In this document: in pieces, positions 1-9,622 of the stretch | How the letters are laid out: each line of letters starts with the position of its first letter | Position numbering within the stretch: position 1 is the stretch's first letter | DNA from: Pseudoalteromonas sp. FUC4 | GTDB taxonomy: Bacteria; Pseudomonadota; Gammaproteobacteria; Enterobacterales; Alteromonadaceae | Reading direction: 5' to 3' | Length of the DNA stretch: 37,950 nucleotides | Assembly: GCF_008370255.1 (NCBI RefSeq) | Contig: NZ_SEUI01000003.1 | Span: forward strand, 299,580-337,529 | Position numbers and translations under genes: made by a program | Notes under the pieces: model-generated | The model's input: the letters and a program-made list of their open reading frames with translations, nothing else | Database searches by the model: none | Told to the model about the DNA's origin: nothing

Positions 1-297
1 AAAAGCAATACCCGCCGTTGCTAATGGGTTTTCAGAAGCAAAAGCACGAGTTTTTGCAGTACATTCACTTAGTTTATCACGTGCAATAAGTTGTTTTTCG
101 CTTAATGCATCTGCTGAGCTAGAAGCTCCTTTACGCACACTGCTTTCAGCTGTTGCAGCTTTGCTAGAAAGTGCATCTACAGCATCGTGCGCCGCTGATG
201 TTGCTTTCTCTGTAAGAGGAGACTCAGTATTTGTTAGTTTAACGTCAGGCTTAACATCTGAAGTTGTATTTGGTTTCGTATTCGTTGCAGTAGCCAT
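1..297 (-). CDS. DUF883/ElaB-YqjD-like protein, 3' end cut by window edge
   Basis: The reading frame starts at an ATG (297-295, minus strand) preceded by AAGGA and runs off the left edge, so 99 codons are visible. The N-terminus is rich in Ala, Thr, Ser and Lys (MATATNTKPNTTSDVKPDVK), followed by an amphipathic helical stretch with regularly spaced Ala and Lys, and then SENPLATAGIA at the edge. The ENPL-xAxGIA signature just before a C-terminal membrane segment is typical of the DUF883 (ElaB/YqjD/YgaM) family, whose E. coli members are small inner-membrane-anchored proteins linked to ribosomes in stationary phase. The membrane segment itself would lie outside the window. Family assignment is by motif memory; the role here is inference. 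It is transcribed away from the dcw cluster. Confidence 0.75.
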   Translation of the reverse strand, partial: MATATNTKPNTTSDVKPDVKLTNTESPLTEKATSAAHDAVDALSSKAATAESSVRKGASSSADALSEKQLIARDKLSECTAKTRAFASENPLATAGIAF

Positions 298-586
298 AAT
301 CAATCCTTAATAAGTTAAAAATTTAAATAGTGATTTAGATGATGCAATGATTAAACCAAACTTGTTATTTATTTTAACCACCTGAATTTGATGGATTTTG
401 TTTGTTATTTTTAATTTTTGATAATTGGTATTTTAAAATAAACAGTAACTATTACTACACGGCTAGGTAAATTTTACAAAGAGGATAAAAACGCCTTAAA
501 AATTGTAAATATTCATTGGTTATTCAGTAAGCAATGCATGTAAACAGAAAGTTATAAAGCAAAGCTGATATTTTTCTTTACCTCAA

Positions 587-601
587 TCCCACTTTTTCCC
601 A
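587..601 (-). promoter_or_regulatory. Possible auxiliary MraZ site, TGGGA-N5-TGGGA on the minus strand
   Basis: The plus strand reads TCCCA at 587-591 and again at 597-601, so the minus strand carries TGGGA, five bases, TGGGA. This is the exact E. coli-type MraZ half-site and spacing, and it lies about 110 bases upstream of the main array in the opposite orientation. Only two units are present, so chance cannot be excluded. Confidence 0.35.
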
Positions 602-672
602 CGTAATTCAAACGCTTCGCTTGAGCCCTTATTTTTTCTAGCTTTGAGACTCACTAAAGCTGGTCAGCTTAC

Positions 673-702
673 TTGACAAAATGGCTTGTCAAGCCCTAAA
701 CT
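673..702 (+). promoter_or_regulatory. Candidate Pmra promoter for the dcw cluster
   Basis: A perfect -35 TTGACA (673-678) is followed after 18 bases by TAAACT (697-702), a 4/6 match to the -10 consensus. Transcription would start near 709, giving a leader of about 85 bases before mraZ. The -35 is embedded in a perfect 7-base inverted repeat, CTTGACA (672-678) and TGTCAAG (687-693). The placement is inferred from sequence only. Confidence 0.55.
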
Positions 703-750
703 GGAGCACTGTGGTGAAAAGTGGTTTTTAGTGGATCTCATTGGATAAAA
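701..750 (+). promoter_or_regulatory. Probable MraZ operator: five TGG elements with exact 10-bp period
   Basis: Reading in blocks of ten from 701 gives CTGGAGCACT, GTGGTGAAAA, GTGGTTTTTA, GTGGATCTCA and TTGGATAAAA. Each block begins with N-TGG, so TGG recurs at 702, 712, 722, 732 and 742. MraZ of E. coli is known to bind direct TGGGN repeats separated by 5 bases, which is the same 10-base period, close to its own promoter. Mollicute MraZ recognises AAAGTG-type repeats, and the central units here read AAAAGTGG and TTTAGTGG. The array begins at the putative -10 and covers the start site, a position suited to autorepression. Confidence 0.75.
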
Positions 751-792
751 TAAACAAAAAATTGAATAAAACAATTTCAAAGTAGGTTTTTT

Positions 793-1251
793 ATGTTTCG
801 TGGCGCGAGTTCACTGAGTTTGGATGATAAGGGGCGTTTTGCGGTACCGACAAAGTACCGAGAATCTCTGTTGTCTGAAGATCAGGGGACAGTTATTTGT
901 ACCGTCGCATTAAATGAACCGTGTTTATGGTTATATCCGTTGGCTGAGTGGCTCGAAATAGAAAGCCGTTTAGCTAAAATCTCCAATATGAACCCACGAG
1001 CCCGTCGAATGCAGCGTATGTTGCTCGGGAATGCTACAGAGTATCAACTTGATAAAAATGGTCGAATTTTGCTTGCGCCGTCATTACGTGCACATGCATC
1101 TCTTGGCAAAAAAATCATGCTGGTTGGTTTGATGAATAAGTTTGAAATTTGGGATGAAGCGCGTTGGCACGAGCAAATGCAGCAAGATACTGAGCTTGAA
1201 AGGCTTGGTGATTTTGAACCTAACCAAGATTTAGATAATTTTACACTCTAA
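793..1251 (+). CDS. mraZ: Transcriptional regulator MraZ
   Basis: MraZ is a small DNA-binding protein that forms ring-like oligomers and represses the dcw operon in E. coli. The 152-residue product has the usual length and the two tandem SpoVT/AbrB-type repeats: DDKGRFAVPTKYR at residues 11-23 and LDKNGRILLAPSLR at 86-99, each with the conserved D-x-x-GR core. The ATG follows AGTAGG by six bases. It is the first gene of the cluster, 28 bases before rsmH, and the phased TGG array lies just upstream, consistent with autoregulation. No competing assignment. Confidence 0.97.
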   Translation: MFRGASSLSLDDKGRFAVPTKYRESLLSEDQGTVICTVALNEPCLWLYPLAEWLEIESRLAKISNMNPRARRMQRMLLGNATEYQLDKNGRILLAPSLRAHASLGKKIMLVGLMNKFEIWDEARWHEQMQQDTELERLGDFEPNQDLDNFTL

Positions 1252-1279
1252 CGGCACAAAAAAAGGCACACAATAGCTA

Positions 1280-2218
1280 ATGACAGCGCAATTTGAACAC
1301 GTATCCGTATTAATGGATGAGACCATCGATGCCCTTGCAATTAAGCCAGACGGTATATACATGGATGGTACATTTGGACGTGGTGGCCACTCTGGGCAAA
1401 TTTTAGCACGCCTTGGTGATGAAGGTCGCCTGCAAGCAATTGACCAAGATCCACAAGCAATACAATCAGCTGAAAAGTTTGCTGATGACCCACGTTTTGC
1501 AATTGCACATACTCGATTTTCAAACTTATACGAAGTAGCACAGCAAAACGATCTAATTGGTAAAGTCGATGGCATTTTATTAGACATTGGTGTTTCGTCG
1601 CCACAACTTGATGACGCTGAGCGTGGCTTTAGTTTTATGAAAGACGGCCCACTCGATATGCGTATGGACCCTACAACAGGTCGCAGTGCAGCACAGTGGT
1701 TAGCAGAGGCTGAGTTGGATGATATTACCCACGTAATTAAAAAATTGGGCGAAGAAAAGTTTGGTAAACGCATTGCACACAAAGTACTTGAAGTTCGTGA
1801 GCACACGCCAATCACAACTACCAAGCAGCTTGCTGACCTTGTTGATGAAGCTGTACCGGTAAAAGATAAGTTTAAACACCCAGCTACCCGTACTTTTCAG
1901 GCTATTCGTATTTACATTAATAGTGAGCTTGAAGAAATTCAAACTGCGCTTCAGTCTGCAGTTAAGGTGCTAAAGCCAGGCGGACGTTTAGTGGTGATTT
2001 CGTTTCATTCTTTAGAAGACCGTATTGTAAAACAGTTTATTAGAAAACAGAGTAAGGGAGAAGCATTACCCAGAGGTCTGCCTTTAACTGATGCACAAAT
2101 AAATAAAAACCTGACGTTAAAAGCAGTGGGTAAAGCTATTAAGCCAAGTGCTGCAGAAGTAGAGCGTAATCCACGTTCTCGTAGTTCTGTACTTAGGATT
2201 GCACAGAGGTTGGGATGA
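1280..2218 (+). CDS. rsmH: 16S rRNA (cytosine1402-N4)-methyltransferase RsmH (MraW)
   Basis: RsmH transfers a methyl group from SAM to N4 of C1402 in the 16S rRNA decoding centre. The 312-residue product matches the family length (313 in E. coli). Its N-terminus, [13 protein letters not shown], leads into the SAM-binding loop [11 protein letters not shown] (residues 28-38). Later come [15 protein letters not shown] and the C-terminal block [13 protein letters not shown], both diagnostic for RsmH. The start follows AGCTA-type weak ribosome binding sequence within a 28-base gap after mraZ. Its last four bases overlap ftsL (ATGA), implying translational coupling. Confidence 0.97.
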   Translation: MTAQFEHVSVLMDETIDALAIKPDGIYMDGTFGRGGHSGQILARLGDEGRLQAIDQDPQAIQSAEKFADDPRFAIAHTRFSNLYEVAQQNDLIGKVDGILLDIGVSSPQLDDAERGFSFMKDGPLDMRMDPTTGRSAAQWLAEAELDDITHVIKKLGEEKFGKRIAHKVLEVREHTPITTTKQLADLVDEAVPVKDKFKHPATRTFQAIRIYINSELEEIQTALQSAVKVLKPGGRLVVISFHSLEDRIVKQFIRKQSKGEALPRGLPLTDAQINKNLTLKAVGKAIKPSAAEVERNPRSRSSVLRIAQRLG

Positions 2219-2541
2219 GTAAAAAAGCGAGCTATCGGCAACCTAATTTATTCTTTGAAATATTAAAAGGTCTAGGAGCTAATAAGCTAACCTCGGCCTT
2301 GTTGGTTGTGATATTCGCTTCTAGTTTAGCTGTTGTGCAAACAACCCACTTAGCTCGTGGCCAACTTATACAGCAAGATCAATTATTACAAGAACGCGAT
2401 GAGCTCGATTTAGAGTGGCGCTACTTACTTGTTGAAGAAGAGTTTTATTCGCAACATGCGCGCATTGAAGAAGTAGCTACATCACAATTGAAAATGAAAA
2501 GACCTACGAGTCAAGATGAGCAGGTAATAATAGTACAATGA
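2215..2541 (+). CDS. ftsL: Cell division protein FtsL
   Basis: FtsL is a bitopic inner-membrane protein of the FtsQLB subcomplex, which signals to FtsWI during septation. The 108-residue product has a short cytoplasmic N-terminus, one membrane segment at about residues 24-42 ([20 protein letters not shown]), and a periplasmic coiled-coil region ([19 protein letters not shown]) with leucine-zipper spacing. Length and position between rsmH and ftsI are typical. The start overlaps rsmH by four bases and the end overlaps ftsI by four. Sequence conservation in this family is low, so the call leans on topology and context. Confidence 0.95.
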   Translation: MSKKASYRQPNLFFEILKGLGANKLTSALLVVIFASSLAVVQTTHLARGQLIQQDQLLQERDELDLEWRYLLVEEEFYSQHARIEEVATSQLKMKRPTSQDEQVIIVQ

Positions 2542-4355
2542 GAAATAGAGGCAAAAAACCAGTCACTAATTTAATCACATGGCGCTTTATGCTGGTGTGT
2601 GCAGTTGTGTTTATGGTGTTTGTAACACTCGTATCTCGCGCTGCTTATTTACAAGTAATAGAACCTGATAAAGCACGTTCAGAAAGTGACAAACGTACCG
2701 TACGCGTTGAAAAATTACATGTGCAACGCGGGATGATTTTTGACCGCAATGGTAAAGAGTTAGCGGTAAGTGTGCCTGTTGTAAGTGTATATGCTGATCC
2801 TAAAGCATTGCACAAGTCGCTTGTCTCTAAAGTAATTAAACAAGCACGTAAAAGCGGTGAAGATCATTTATCTTTAGCTGAAAATACCGCCGAGCTTGAT
2901 AAGCGTACTGCACTTTATTATAAAAACGATTTACGCTGGCGTGAGCTTGCTGATGTATTGCGCATTGATCCTAAGAAGATTAACTCTCGACTATTAAACG
3001 ATCCCTCGCGTCGCTTTGTTTATTTAAAGCGCCAAGTTACCCCTGCTGTAGCAAATTATATTGGCGATTTACGCCTACCAGGTATTCATTTACTTGATGA
3101 ATCTAAACGCTATTACCCAGCAGGTGAAGTAACAGCCCATATTATTGGCTTTACCAACATTGATGGTAAAGGCATTGAAGGCATTGAAAAGCTATATGAA
3201 AACGCTTTAACGGGCGAGGAAGGCCGCCGCACTATACGTAAAGACGCACAAGGGCGTGAAGTAGAAGTACTTGACGAGCGCGAGCGCGTAGAGCCAGAAA
3301 GTATAGAATTAAGTATTGACCAGCGAATTCAAGCTATTGCCTACAAAGCTGTAAAATCAGCTGTACTGACTTACAAAGCTACATCGGGCTCAGCTATGGT
3401 AGTTGATGTTAAAACCGGTGAAGTGCTGGCAATGGTAAATAGTCCTTCATTTAATCCAAATAATTTAAGCGATGCCGCCCCTCATAAGCGTCGTAATCGC
3501 GCAATTACAGATTTGTTTGAACCAGGTTCAACTGTTAAGCCTCTAGCCATTTTGGCTGGGCTAGACTACGGCGCCATTCAGGCAGATGACACGATTGATA
3601 CCTATCCAGGTTGGATGCGTTTAGGTGGTAGTTTAGTTAGAGATACTCGTAATCACGGTGAACTAACACTGCGCGAAATACTAAAGTACTCCTCAAATAT
3701 GGGGGTTGCGAAGGTTACTCAGTTAGTGCCTAAAGATTACCTTGTTGGCTTATATCAAAAAGTAGGCTTTGGCAGTGACACCGGTACTGGAATGGTAGGT
3801 GAAAGCAGTGGTTTGTTTTATCCAAATCGTCGTTGGTCTGACTTTGAAATTGCAACTTTATCATTTGGTTATGCAATTTCGGTAAGTACTGCGCAAATGG
3901 CGCGCTTTTATACCATGTTAGGCGCTGGTGGAGTTAATCGACCACTGACTATTTTAAAGCAAGATAATATACCTGAAGGCGAACGTATTTTTAAACAAAA
4001 AGACGTAGAAGCCGTAGTCCACATGATGGAAAGTGTATTTGAAAAAGACGGTACTGCTCGCAACATAAAAGTTGATGGGTATCGTGCTGCCGGTAAAACA
4101 GGTACATCTAAAAAAGCCGTAGCAGGTGGTTATGGTGATGAATATGTAGGTTACTTTGCAGGTGTAGCACCGGCAAGTAATCCTCGTTTAGCCGTGGTAG
4201 TTATGATTAATGAACCAGGTGGTGATGTGTACTATGGAGGTGCCACCGCTGGCCCTGCATTTGCAGAAATCATCTCTAACGCATTAAGAATATTAAACGT
4301 AGCGCCTGACAAGGAAGAGGTTGCGTACGTACAAGGTAAAGATAACGATGCGTGA
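2538..4355 (+). CDS. ftsI: Peptidoglycan D,D-transpeptidase FtsI (PBP3)
   Basis: FtsI crosslinks septal peptidoglycan and works as a pair with the FtsW glycosyltransferase. The 605-residue product has a cytoplasmic stub, one membrane anchor (about residues 17-35), a class B PBP dimerisation/pedestal region starting with QRGMIFDRNG (63-72), and a C-terminal transpeptidase domain. The catalytic motifs are all present: S331-T-V-K334, S385-S-N387 and K520-T-G-T523. E. coli FtsI is 588 residues. The start overlaps ftsL and the stop overlaps murE by eight bases. Confidence 0.97.
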   Translation: MRNRGKKPVTNLITWRFMLVCAVVFMVFVTLVSRAAYLQVIEPDKARSESDKRTVRVEKLHVQRGMIFDRNGKELAVSVPVVSVYADPKALHKSLVSKVIKQARKSGEDHLSLAENTAELDKRTALYYKNDLRWRELADVLRIDPKKINSRLLNDPSRRFVYLKRQVTPAVANYIGDLRLPGIHLLDESKRYYPAGEVTAHIIGFTNIDGKGIEGIEKLYENALTGEEGRRTIRKDAQGREVEVLDERERVEPESIELSIDQRIQAIAYKAVKSAVLTYKATSGSAMVVDVKTGEVLAMVNSPSFNPNNLSDAAPHKRRNRAITDLFEPGSTVKPLAILAGLDYGAIQADDTIDTYPGWMRLGGSLVRDTRNHGELTLREILKYSSNMGVAKVTQLVPKDYLVGLYQKVGFGSDTGTGMVGESSGLFYPNRRWSDFEIATLSFGYAISVSTAQMARFYTMLGAGGVNRPLTILKQDNIPEGERIFKQKDVEAVVHMMESVFEKDGTARNIKVDGYRAAGKTGTSKKAVAGGYGDEYVGYFAGVAPASNPRLAVVVMINEPGGDVYYGGATAGPAFAEIISNALRILNVAPDKEEVAYVQGKDNDA

Positions 4356-5826
4356 TTTAAAGGATATTTTAAAATACATCGAAATAGATGCGCCCTCGCA
4401 ACTGGTAAAGCATTTACGCCTTGATAGCCGTGAAGTAACGCCAGGTGATGTATTTGTTGCTATTAAAGGCCATACACTTGATGGCGGACAATTTATTGCT
4501 AAAGCAATTGAAAATGGCGCAATAGCTATCATTGCTGACAGATTATGTGAATTTGAAAGCAGTTTTGAGCCACTGTATTTAGTCTCGGAGCTTGATAAAA
4601 AGCTTCCAGAATTAGCTAGTCGCTTTTATAGCCAACCAAGTCAAACTCTTGATTTAATTGGTGTGACAGGTACAAATGGTAAATCAACTACCACAGCAAT
4701 GATTGCCCACTTAGCACAATTTTGTAGTACTGAGTCGGCTATTATAGGTACTTTAGGTTATGGCCATCCTGATAACTTAATTCCACTGATAAACACTACG
4801 CCTTCAACAGTTGATTTACAGCATATTTTGAGCGATTTAAATTCGCAGCATAAAAAGCTGGTAGCCATGGAAGTATCATCTCATGGGTTAGTGCAACAAC
4901 GTGTTGCTAAATGTCAGTTTAAAGCGGCTGTGTTTACTAATCTTTCGCGCGATCACTTAGATTACCATGGTGATATGGCAAGTTACGGCGATGCGAAATT
5001 AATGCTTTTCCGTGATTTTGAGCCGCAAGTTGTAGTGCTTAATCAAGATGACTTTCAAGCTGAGCAATGGCTTGAAAAGTATGACTTTAACAACCTAATT
5101 TGTTATGGCCGCAAAAACTTAGCTCCTAAGAAAGCCCGATACGTTTATTTTTCTGATATTGAATATTCAAGTGAAGGTATTTCGGCTCAGTTGTCGACAA
5201 GTTGGGGTGATATTTTAATTAAATCGCCTCTGTTTGGCGAATTCAACTTATATAACTTAACGGCAGCGATCGCTACATTATTAGGGCTAGGTTATCCGCT
5301 TGAGCAGCTAGTTTCAGGTTGTGCGCAGTTACAGCCAGTCGCTGGTCGAATGCAAGCATTTAGTCAAGCTGGCATGCCAACGTGTGTAGTTGATTACGCC
5401 CATACACCCGATGCACTTGCGCTTGCATTACAAGCACTGCAGTTGCATGTGCCAGGTGGTGTAAGTTGTGTATTTGGTTGCGGTGGCGACAGAGACAAAG
5501 GTAAGCGCGCATTAATGGCACAAGCTGCAGAGCAAAACGCTAATAAAGTGATTATTACCAGCGATAACCCTCGAACAGAAAATCCTGATGACATTATTGC
5601 AGATGTAGCAGGCGGTCTAGCCCATCCTCAAAATGCACATTTAGAGACTGATAGAGCAACTGCAATTCGTTTTGCTATAGAAAATGCTACAGCTGATGAT
5701 GTTATTTTGATTGCAGGTAAAGGCCACGAAGATTATCAAATTATAGGTGATAAGCGCATCGATTTTTGCGATCGCCGCTATGTACAAGAACAACTAAAAA
5801 AAGCAGTAAGAGGGATAACACAATGA
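4348..5826 (+). CDS. murE: UDP-MurNAc-tripeptide synthetase MurE (meso-DAP adding)
   Basis: MurE adds the third stem-peptide residue to UDP-MurNAc-L-Ala-D-Glu in the cytoplasm. From the ATG at 4348 the product is 492 residues; a TTG nine codons upstream is open but lies deep inside ftsI, and AAGG precedes the ATG. The Mur-ligase P-loop GTNGKST is at 108-114. The carbamylated-lysine region DYHGDMASYGDAK ends at K217. DNPR at 406-409 is the established specificity motif for meso-diaminopimelate. The start overlaps the ftsI stop (ATGCGTGA), and the stop overlaps murF by four bases. Confidence 0.97.
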   Translation: MRDLKDILKYIEIDAPSQLVKHLRLDSREVTPGDVFVAIKGHTLDGGQFIAKAIENGAIAIIADRLCEFESSFEPLYLVSELDKKLPELASRFYSQPSQTLDLIGVTGTNGKSTTTAMIAHLAQFCSTESAIIGTLGYGHPDNLIPLINTTPSTVDLQHILSDLNSQHKKLVAMEVSSHGLVQQRVAKCQFKAAVFTNLSRDHLDYHGDMASYGDAKLMLFRDFEPQVVVLNQDDFQAEQWLEKYDFNNLICYGRKNLAPKKARYVYFSDIEYSSEGISAQLSTSWGDILIKSPLFGEFNLYNLTAAIATLLGLGYPLEQLVSGCAQLQPVAGRMQAFSQAGMPTCVVDYAHTPDALALALQALQLHVPGGVSCVFGCGGDRDKGKRALMAQAAEQNANKVIITSDNPRTENPDDIIADVAGGLAHPQNAHLETDRATAIRFAIENATADDVILIAGKGHEDYQIIGDKRIDFCDRRYVQEQLKKAVRGITQ

Positions 5827-7205
5827 TCCCAATGGATTTTGATTGGTTAGCTAATGTTCTAACAACCGATTATCAAGGTGATAATCAACACGTGCTAAAT
5901 ATAAATACTGATACTCGTACAGTGTGCGATGGCGAAGTGTTTTTAGCACTTAAAGGGCCAAATTTTGATGGCCATAAATTTATTGCTGAGGCTAAACAAA
6001 AAGGCGCTATAGGCGTTATTGTTCAGCACAAAGTTGATGTAGATATTCCACAATTTATAGTAAGCGATACACGTATTGCACTAGGTGCAATTGGCACCGC
6101 TGTTATGGCGCAAGTAGCGCCTAAAACAATTGCAATTACAGGGAGTGTAGGCAAAACCACCGTAAAAGAAATGTGTGCGGCAATTTTGTCGGTTCACGGT
6201 GATGTATTAGCTACTAAAGGTAATTTTAACAACGATATTGGCGTACCACTTACGTTATTGCGCTTAGAGCCTCAACATCGTTTTGCTGTTATTGAACTGG
6301 GTGCAAATCACTTAGGTGAAATTGCTTACACAACGGCAATGACAAAACCAGATGTGGCCGTTGTATGTAATGTTGCAGCAGCTCACTTAGAAGGTTTTGG
6401 TAGCTTAATGGGCGTTGCAAAAGCTAAAGGTGAGATTTTTGATGGCCTAAAAGATGACGGTGTTGCCATTGTTAATTGCGATAGTGAATTTAGCCAGTAT
6501 TGGTTAGATAAACTTGAAGGGCGTAATGTTAAACGCTTTTCTACAACCGAAAAACTAGACATTTGGGCAGAGAACATCACGCTTGATGCCAATGCACGTG
6601 CAAGCTTTACGCTTTGCACTAAAAACAAGCAAGTGCCAGTTACTTTGGCACTACCTGGTAAGCATAATATTAGTAATGCACTTATCGCTGCGGCGCTGAC
6701 CAGTGAATTTGATGTAACCCTTGAAGAAATAGCCAATGCACTTGCCACAATGGGTGATGTAAAAGGACGCGTTAATTTAATTGAAGTGTCTGATTTACTC
6801 ACTGTGGTTGATGATACCTATAATGCCAATGTTAAGTCGGTAAAGGCTGCGATTGACTTGTTAAGTGATATGCAAGGTCACCGCATTTTGGCACTCGGAG
6901 ACATGGGTGAGCTGGGTGAAGATGCACGTAAGTACCATCAAGAAGTTGGCGAGTACGCACTAGAGCAAGGGATTGATGAGTTATTTACATTAGGCGTGTT
7001 AAGTAAATACGCAAGTGATGTGTTTGAACTCCCTAATCGTCACTTTTCGAGCCGCGAACAGATGCAGCAAAAAATTCAAGAAAGCATTAATAAAGTGAAT
7101 AAAAAAACAACAATAGTAGTAAAAGGATCGCGCAGTTCTCGCATGGAATTATTAGTAACCGATTTAGTTAATGGCCAGCAACAAGCCATCAATGGAGTAT
7201 CATAA
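5823..7205 (+). CDS. murF: UDP-MurNAc-pentapeptide synthetase MurF
   Basis: MurF joins D-Ala-D-Ala, made by Ddl, to the UDP-MurNAc tripeptide. The chosen start is the ATG at 5823 in an ATGA overlap with murE, with AGAGGG nine bases upstream, giving 460 residues (452 in E. coli). The N-terminal substrate domain contains [18 protein letters not shown], followed by the ATP loop GSVGKTT at 107-113, [15 protein letters not shown], and the C-terminal [16 protein letters not shown] block. All are standard for MurF. The stop codon shares one base with the mraY start. Confidence 0.97.
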   Translation: MIPMDFDWLANVLTTDYQGDNQHVLNINTDTRTVCDGEVFLALKGPNFDGHKFIAEAKQKGAIGVIVQHKVDVDIPQFIVSDTRIALGAIGTAVMAQVAPKTIAITGSVGKTTVKEMCAAILSVHGDVLATKGNFNNDIGVPLTLLRLEPQHRFAVIELGANHLGEIAYTTAMTKPDVAVVCNVAAAHLEGFGSLMGVAKAKGEIFDGLKDDGVAIVNCDSEFSQYWLDKLEGRNVKRFSTTEKLDIWAENITLDANARASFTLCTKNKQVPVTLALPGKHNISNALIAAALTSEFDVTLEEIANALATMGDVKGRVNLIEVSDLLTVVDDTYNANVKSVKAAIDLLSDMQGHRILALGDMGELGEDARKYHQEVGEYALEQGIDELFTLGVLSKYASDVFELPNRHFSSREQMQQKIQESINKVNKKTTIVVKGSRSSRMELLVTDLVNGQQQAINGVS

Positions 7206-8287
7206 TGTTAGTTTGGCTGGCAGAGTATTTAACACAGTATTTTAGTGGTTTTCATGTTTTCTCGTATTTAACGCTACGTGCCATTTTAGGTATTTTAACT
7301 GCGCTAATTATGTCTCTTTATTTAGGACCTAAGTTAATTCGTGGTTTGCAACGTATGCAAATAGGTCAAACAGTTCGCGACGATGGTCCGCAATCGCATT
7401 TGTCTAAGTCGGGTACACCGACAATGGGTGGCTTACTTATTTTAGCGGCTATTTTTACCAGCACGCTACTTTGGGCCGATTTATCAAATAAATATGTATG
7501 GGCAACACTGTTTGTAATTGGCTCATTAGGTATTGTTGGCTTTGTTGATGATTACCGTAAAGTTATTCGTAAAGACCCAAAAGGTTTAATTGCTAAGTGG
7601 AAGTACTTTTGGCAATCGGTCATTGCATTAGTTGTAGCTACTGCTTTGTACTTTACCAGTGCACAAGCATCTGAGACATCACTTGTTGTTCCATTTTTTA
7701 AAGACGTGTTACCGCAATTAGGTTTGTTTTATATCGTGCTTACGTATTTTGCCATAGTAGGTACATCAAACGCAGTAAACCTGACCGATGGTTTAGATGG
7801 CTTGGCGATTGTGCCAATTATTTTGGTGGCTGCGGCATTGGCAATTATTGCTTACTTAACAGGTAATATTAACTTTTCGGCTTACTTACATATTCCACAT
7901 TTACCGCTAGCGAGTGAGCTTGTCGTTGTATGTACCGCCATTGTGGGCGCAGGACTTGGCTTTTTATGGTTTAACACTTATCCAGCACAAGTATTTATGG
8001 GCGATGTTGGCTCATTAGCACTTGGTGGTGCATTAGGTATTATTGCTGTTTTAGTTCGCCAAGAGTTACTGCTCATTATTATGGGCGGTGTATTTGTAAT
8101 GGAAGCACTATCGGTAATATTACAAGTGGGATCGTATAAATTACGCGGACAACGTATTTTTAGAATGGCGCCGATTCATCATCATTATGAATTAAAAGGT
8201 TGGCCAGAGCCTCGCGTTATTGTGCGCTTTTGGATTATTTCTGTTGTGCTAGTGCTTGCTGGCTTAGCTACTTTAAAGATTCGATAA
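7205..8287 (+). CDS. mraY: Phospho-N-acetylmuramoyl-pentapeptide transferase MraY
   Basis: MraY transfers phospho-MurNAc-pentapeptide to undecaprenyl phosphate to form lipid I at the inner membrane. The product has 360 residues, the same as in E. coli, with about ten hydrophobic segments. The catalytic VDDYRK motif places D115 and D116 at the E. coli positions. [10 protein letters not shown] and the histidine-rich loop [15 protein letters not shown], both part of the active site, are intact. The start overlaps the murF stop by one base and murD follows immediately. Confidence 0.97.
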   Translation: MLVWLAEYLTQYFSGFHVFSYLTLRAILGILTALIMSLYLGPKLIRGLQRMQIGQTVRDDGPQSHLSKSGTPTMGGLLILAAIFTSTLLWADLSNKYVWATLFVIGSLGIVGFVDDYRKVIRKDPKGLIAKWKYFWQSVIALVVATALYFTSAQASETSLVVPFFKDVLPQLGLFYIVLTYFAIVGTSNAVNLTDGLDGLAIVPIILVAAALAIIAYLTGNINFSAYLHIPHLPLASELVVVCTAIVGAGLGFLWFNTYPAQVFMGDVGSLALGGALGIIAVLVRQELLLIIMGGVFVMEALSVILQVGSYKLRGQRIFRMAPIHHHYELKGWPEPRVIVRFWIISVVLVLAGLATLKIR

Positions 8288-9622
8288 ATGCAGTATTTAA
8301 ACGAGATAAAAAACAAACAAATAACAGTGCTCGGACTCGGTGTAACCGGTCTGGGCATTGTGCGTTTTCTATTATCTCATGGCCTCGCCCCTAAGGTCGT
8401 TGATAGCCGAGCAACCCCGCCGGGGATTGATTGGTTAAAAGAGCATGCGCCAAATCTAGATACCCACTTTGGTAATTTAGATGACGCTGAGCTTTGTTCA
8501 AACGATATGATTATTATAAGCCCTGGGCTTAGCTTAAAAATACCAGCTGTTGAAAATGCAATTAACGCAGGTGTTGAAGTGATTGGCGACGTTGAGTTAT
8601 TTGCTCGTATTAATACAAAACCAGTTGTTGCTGTAACGGGCTCTAACGGTAAATCAACCGTGGTTACGCTTGCTTATGAAGTATTAAAAGAAGCCGGCTA
8701 TAAAGTTGCTTTGGGTGGGAATATTGGCACCGCGGTGCTTGATTTGCTCAATGATGATTTTGATGTGTATGTACTTGAGTTATCTAGTTTTCAACTAGAT
8801 ACCACAACGAGTTTAAAACCTGTGAGTGCAACGGTATTAAATGTGTCTGAAGATCATCTTGATCGATACGACAGTTACCAAGCTTATATAGACTCAAAGC
8901 TAAGTATTTATGACTGTGCAGAGCTGATAGTTGTCAATGCAGACGATATTCAAACTCATCCAGTTAAGCGCGGTACAACCCCCCTAATCAGCTTTGGTGC
9001 TCAACAAGGTGATTACCATTTAGCGCAGCATAATGAAGAAACTCATTTTATGCTTAAAGGCGATGCCTTTTTACCTGTTGATACGCTTGCGGTAGTGGGT
9101 AAGCACAATTATTTAAATACGCTTGCAGTAATGGCGCTTTTAAGTCCGTTTGAAGTAAGTAAAGCGCAATATAAGAACGCGTTAGGTCAATTTAATGGAT
9201 TGGCTCATCGCTGCCAATTTGTAGCTGAGCTTAACGGTGTAAAGTATTTTAACGATTCAAAGGCAACGAATGTTGGAGCGACCATTGCTGCAATAGATAG
9301 CTTGGCTAGTGATGGTGAAAACCTGATTGTTATTGCAGGTGGCGATGCTAAAGGCGCCGATTTAAATGCACTTAAACCCTACATAGAACAACATGTAAAA
9401 GCATTAATTTGTTTTGGTAAAGATGCAAGTGACGTAGCTGCGATCACCAATAAGAGCTATTTAACTAATAACATGGAAGAAGCCGTTGCTTTGGCCAACG
9501 TACTTAGTAGTACTGGCAATATTGTTTTGTTAGCACCCGCATGTGCCAGCATTGATATGTATAACAACTATATGCAACGCGGTGATGACTTTATTCAATG
9601 TGTTATGGCAGGGCAACTATGA
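8288..9622 (+). CDS. murD: UDP-MurNAc-L-alanine:D-glutamate ligase MurD
   Basis: MurD adds D-glutamate to UDP-MurNAc-L-Ala. The 444-residue product has the N-terminal UDP-binding fold (VLGLGVTGLGIVRFLL, residues 14-29), the ATP loop GSNGKST at 118-124, LELSSFQLDTT, and the C-terminal NDSKATN and GGDAKGADL blocks characteristic of MurD. E. coli MurD is 438 residues. The ATG directly follows the mraY stop with no gap. The stop overlaps ftsW by four bases. Confidence 0.97.
   Translation: MQYLNEIKNKQITVLGLGVTGLGIVRFLLSHGLAPKVVDSRATPPGIDWLKEHAPNLDTHFGNLDDAELCSNDMIIISPGLSLKIPAVENAINAGVEVIGDVELFARINTKPVVAVTGSNGKSTVVTLAYEVLKEAGYKVALGGNIGTAVLDLLNDDFDVYVLELSSFQLDTTTSLKPVSATVLNVSEDHLDRYDSYQAYIDSKLSIYDCAELIVVNADDIQTHPVKRGTTPLISFGAQQGDYHLAQHNEETHFMLKGDAFLPVDTLAVVGKHNYLNTLAVMALLSPFEVSKAQYKNALGQFNGLAHRCQFVAELNGVKYFNDSKATNVGATIAAIDSLASDGENLIVIAGGDAKGADLNALKPYIEQHVKALICFGKDASDVAAITNKSYLTNNMEEAVALANVLSSTGNIVLLAPACASIDMYNNYMQRGDDFIQCVMAGQL

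Larger units (their letters stand above)
298..792. other. Intergenic region upstream of the dcw cluster
   Basis: This 495-base AT-rich region separates the leftward DUF883-like gene from mraZ. I see no convincing gene in it. The left half (298-570) shows no recognisable structure. The right half holds a pair of TCCCA elements at 587-601, a sigma-70 promoter candidate at 673-702 inside a CTTGACA/TGTCAAG inverted repeat (672-693), and a phased TGG array at 701-750, all listed separately. Confidence 0.7.

Noticed and set aside
1231..1824. Minus-strand frame of 197 codons opposite rsmH
   Set aside because: Antisense to a highly conserved gene, with Ser/Cys-rich low-quality composition and no family resemblance.
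4321..4347. TTG start nine codons upstream for murE
   Set aside because: The ATG at 4348 has a ribosome binding site and the usual short overlap with ftsI; the TTG lies deep inside ftsI.
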